This document shows positions 12,864 to 12,916 of a stretch of DNA of 12,916 nt, one piece after another. Each line of letters starts with the position of its first letter. Within the stretch, counting starts at the first letter, position 1. The position numbers and the translations under genes are program-made. This DNA is from an uncultured Clostridium sp. (GTDB lineage: Bacteria; Bacillota; Clostridia; TANB77; CAG-508): contig CATYUF010000047.1 of NCBI GenBank assembly GCA_958413095.1, positions 1 to 12,916 on the forward strand, read 5' to 3'. Below the pieces are notes generated by a model, which worked only from the letters and a program-made list of their open reading frames with translations, ran no database searches and had not been told where the DNA came from.

Positions 12864-12916
12864 ATCAAACCACGAACCTGTTCCGTTAGATTGTGATACT
12901 GATGTCTCGTATACCG
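12717..12916 (-). CDS. DGR target protein, C-terminal part (C-type-lectin-like fold)
   Basis: The minus strand encodes the last 65 residues of a protein whose start lies beyond the window. It has SWFDAYAHFPGGAGPFFYRG, then GVFNGTSAGTFCFYYHYG, and ends NANSSNSFRPVLAP with TAG at 12717-12719. The Gly/aromatic-rich pattern with a closing FRPV-L is typical of DGR target domains with the C-type lectin (FGE/SUMF-like) fold, whose variable residues form a ligand-binding surface. The diversified residues lie in the stretch from AYA to YHY. In other bacteria such targets are often surface or secreted binding proteins; the missing N-terminus prevents deciding that here. The frame is confirmed because all TR/VR changes fall at first or second codon positions and the repeat contains the stop. 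Confidence 0.92.
   Translation of the reverse strand, partial: VYETSVSQSNGTGSWFDAYAHFPGGAGPFFYRGGVFNGTSAGTFCFYYHYGNANSSNSFRPVLAP

Noticed and set aside
12714..12896. Plus-strand open frame of 60 codons over the variable repeat
   Set aside because: It is the antisense of the target gene's end. The TR/VR differences fall at first and second codon positions of the minus-strand frame, which also ends in a stop inside the repeat.
1..12916. CRISPR array, tRNA or rRNA genes
   Set aside because: No regularly spaced repeats with unique spacers, and no tRNA- or rRNA-like sequence was seen by eye on either strand. The only long repeats are TR/VR and the REP-like units.

Overview
The window comes from a very AT-rich, low-GC anaerobic Firmicute, most likely an uncultured gut-type clostridium. 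The evidence is AT-only intergenic DNA, strong AGGAGG ribosome sites, consensus sigma-A-type promoters, a four-subunit pyruvate:ferredoxin oxidoreductase, a classical clostridial 2[4Fe-4S] ferredoxin and a RicT (YaaT) homologue. The species cannot be read from the sequence.

Positions 1-2668 (all minus strand) hold central metabolism and ribosome maturation: the 5' part of pgk (cut by the window edge), gap, and rsmA/ksgA. Hairpin terminators and promoters suggest each is its own transcription unit. Positions 3020-6365 (plus strand) hold a complete porG-porD-porA-porB operon with a consensus promoter (TTGACA-17-TATACT) and a strong terminator. At 6610-6786 (minus) is a 58-residue 2[4Fe-4S] ferredoxin, the natural electron acceptor of that enzyme. 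Between them lies a degraded spot with two inverted copies of a REP-like repeat and the last 37 codons of a serine recombinase. A third copy of the repeat sits directly behind gap.

Positions 6934-9452 (minus) hold a tightly packed lepB-holB-ricT operon with its own promoter. lepB and ricT appear to use TTG start codons. Next, at 9460-9807 (minus), is a small protein with two ribbon-helix-helix motifs; a perfect palindrome covers its -10 box, so it is probably autoregulated.

The right third, 9941-12916, is a diversity-generating retroelement (DGR). A perfect-consensus promoter drives a plus-strand operon of a protein reduced to the MutS domain I, an Avd-type accessory protein and a DGR-type reverse transcriptase (YMDD and the DGR signature IGNYTSQ). 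Downstream, on the opposite strand, are a 152-bp template repeat (12410-12561) and its variable repeat (12712-12863). The variable repeat forms the C-terminal end of a C-type-lectin-like target gene that runs off the window. The two repeats differ at 17 positions, all of them adenines in the template, and these change 14 codons, all non-synonymously. This is the adenine-mutagenesis signature of an active or recently active DGR. The retroelement operon and the target/template unit converge, so the template RNA must be made from the strand opposite to the RT mRNA. No clear separate promoter for it is visible.
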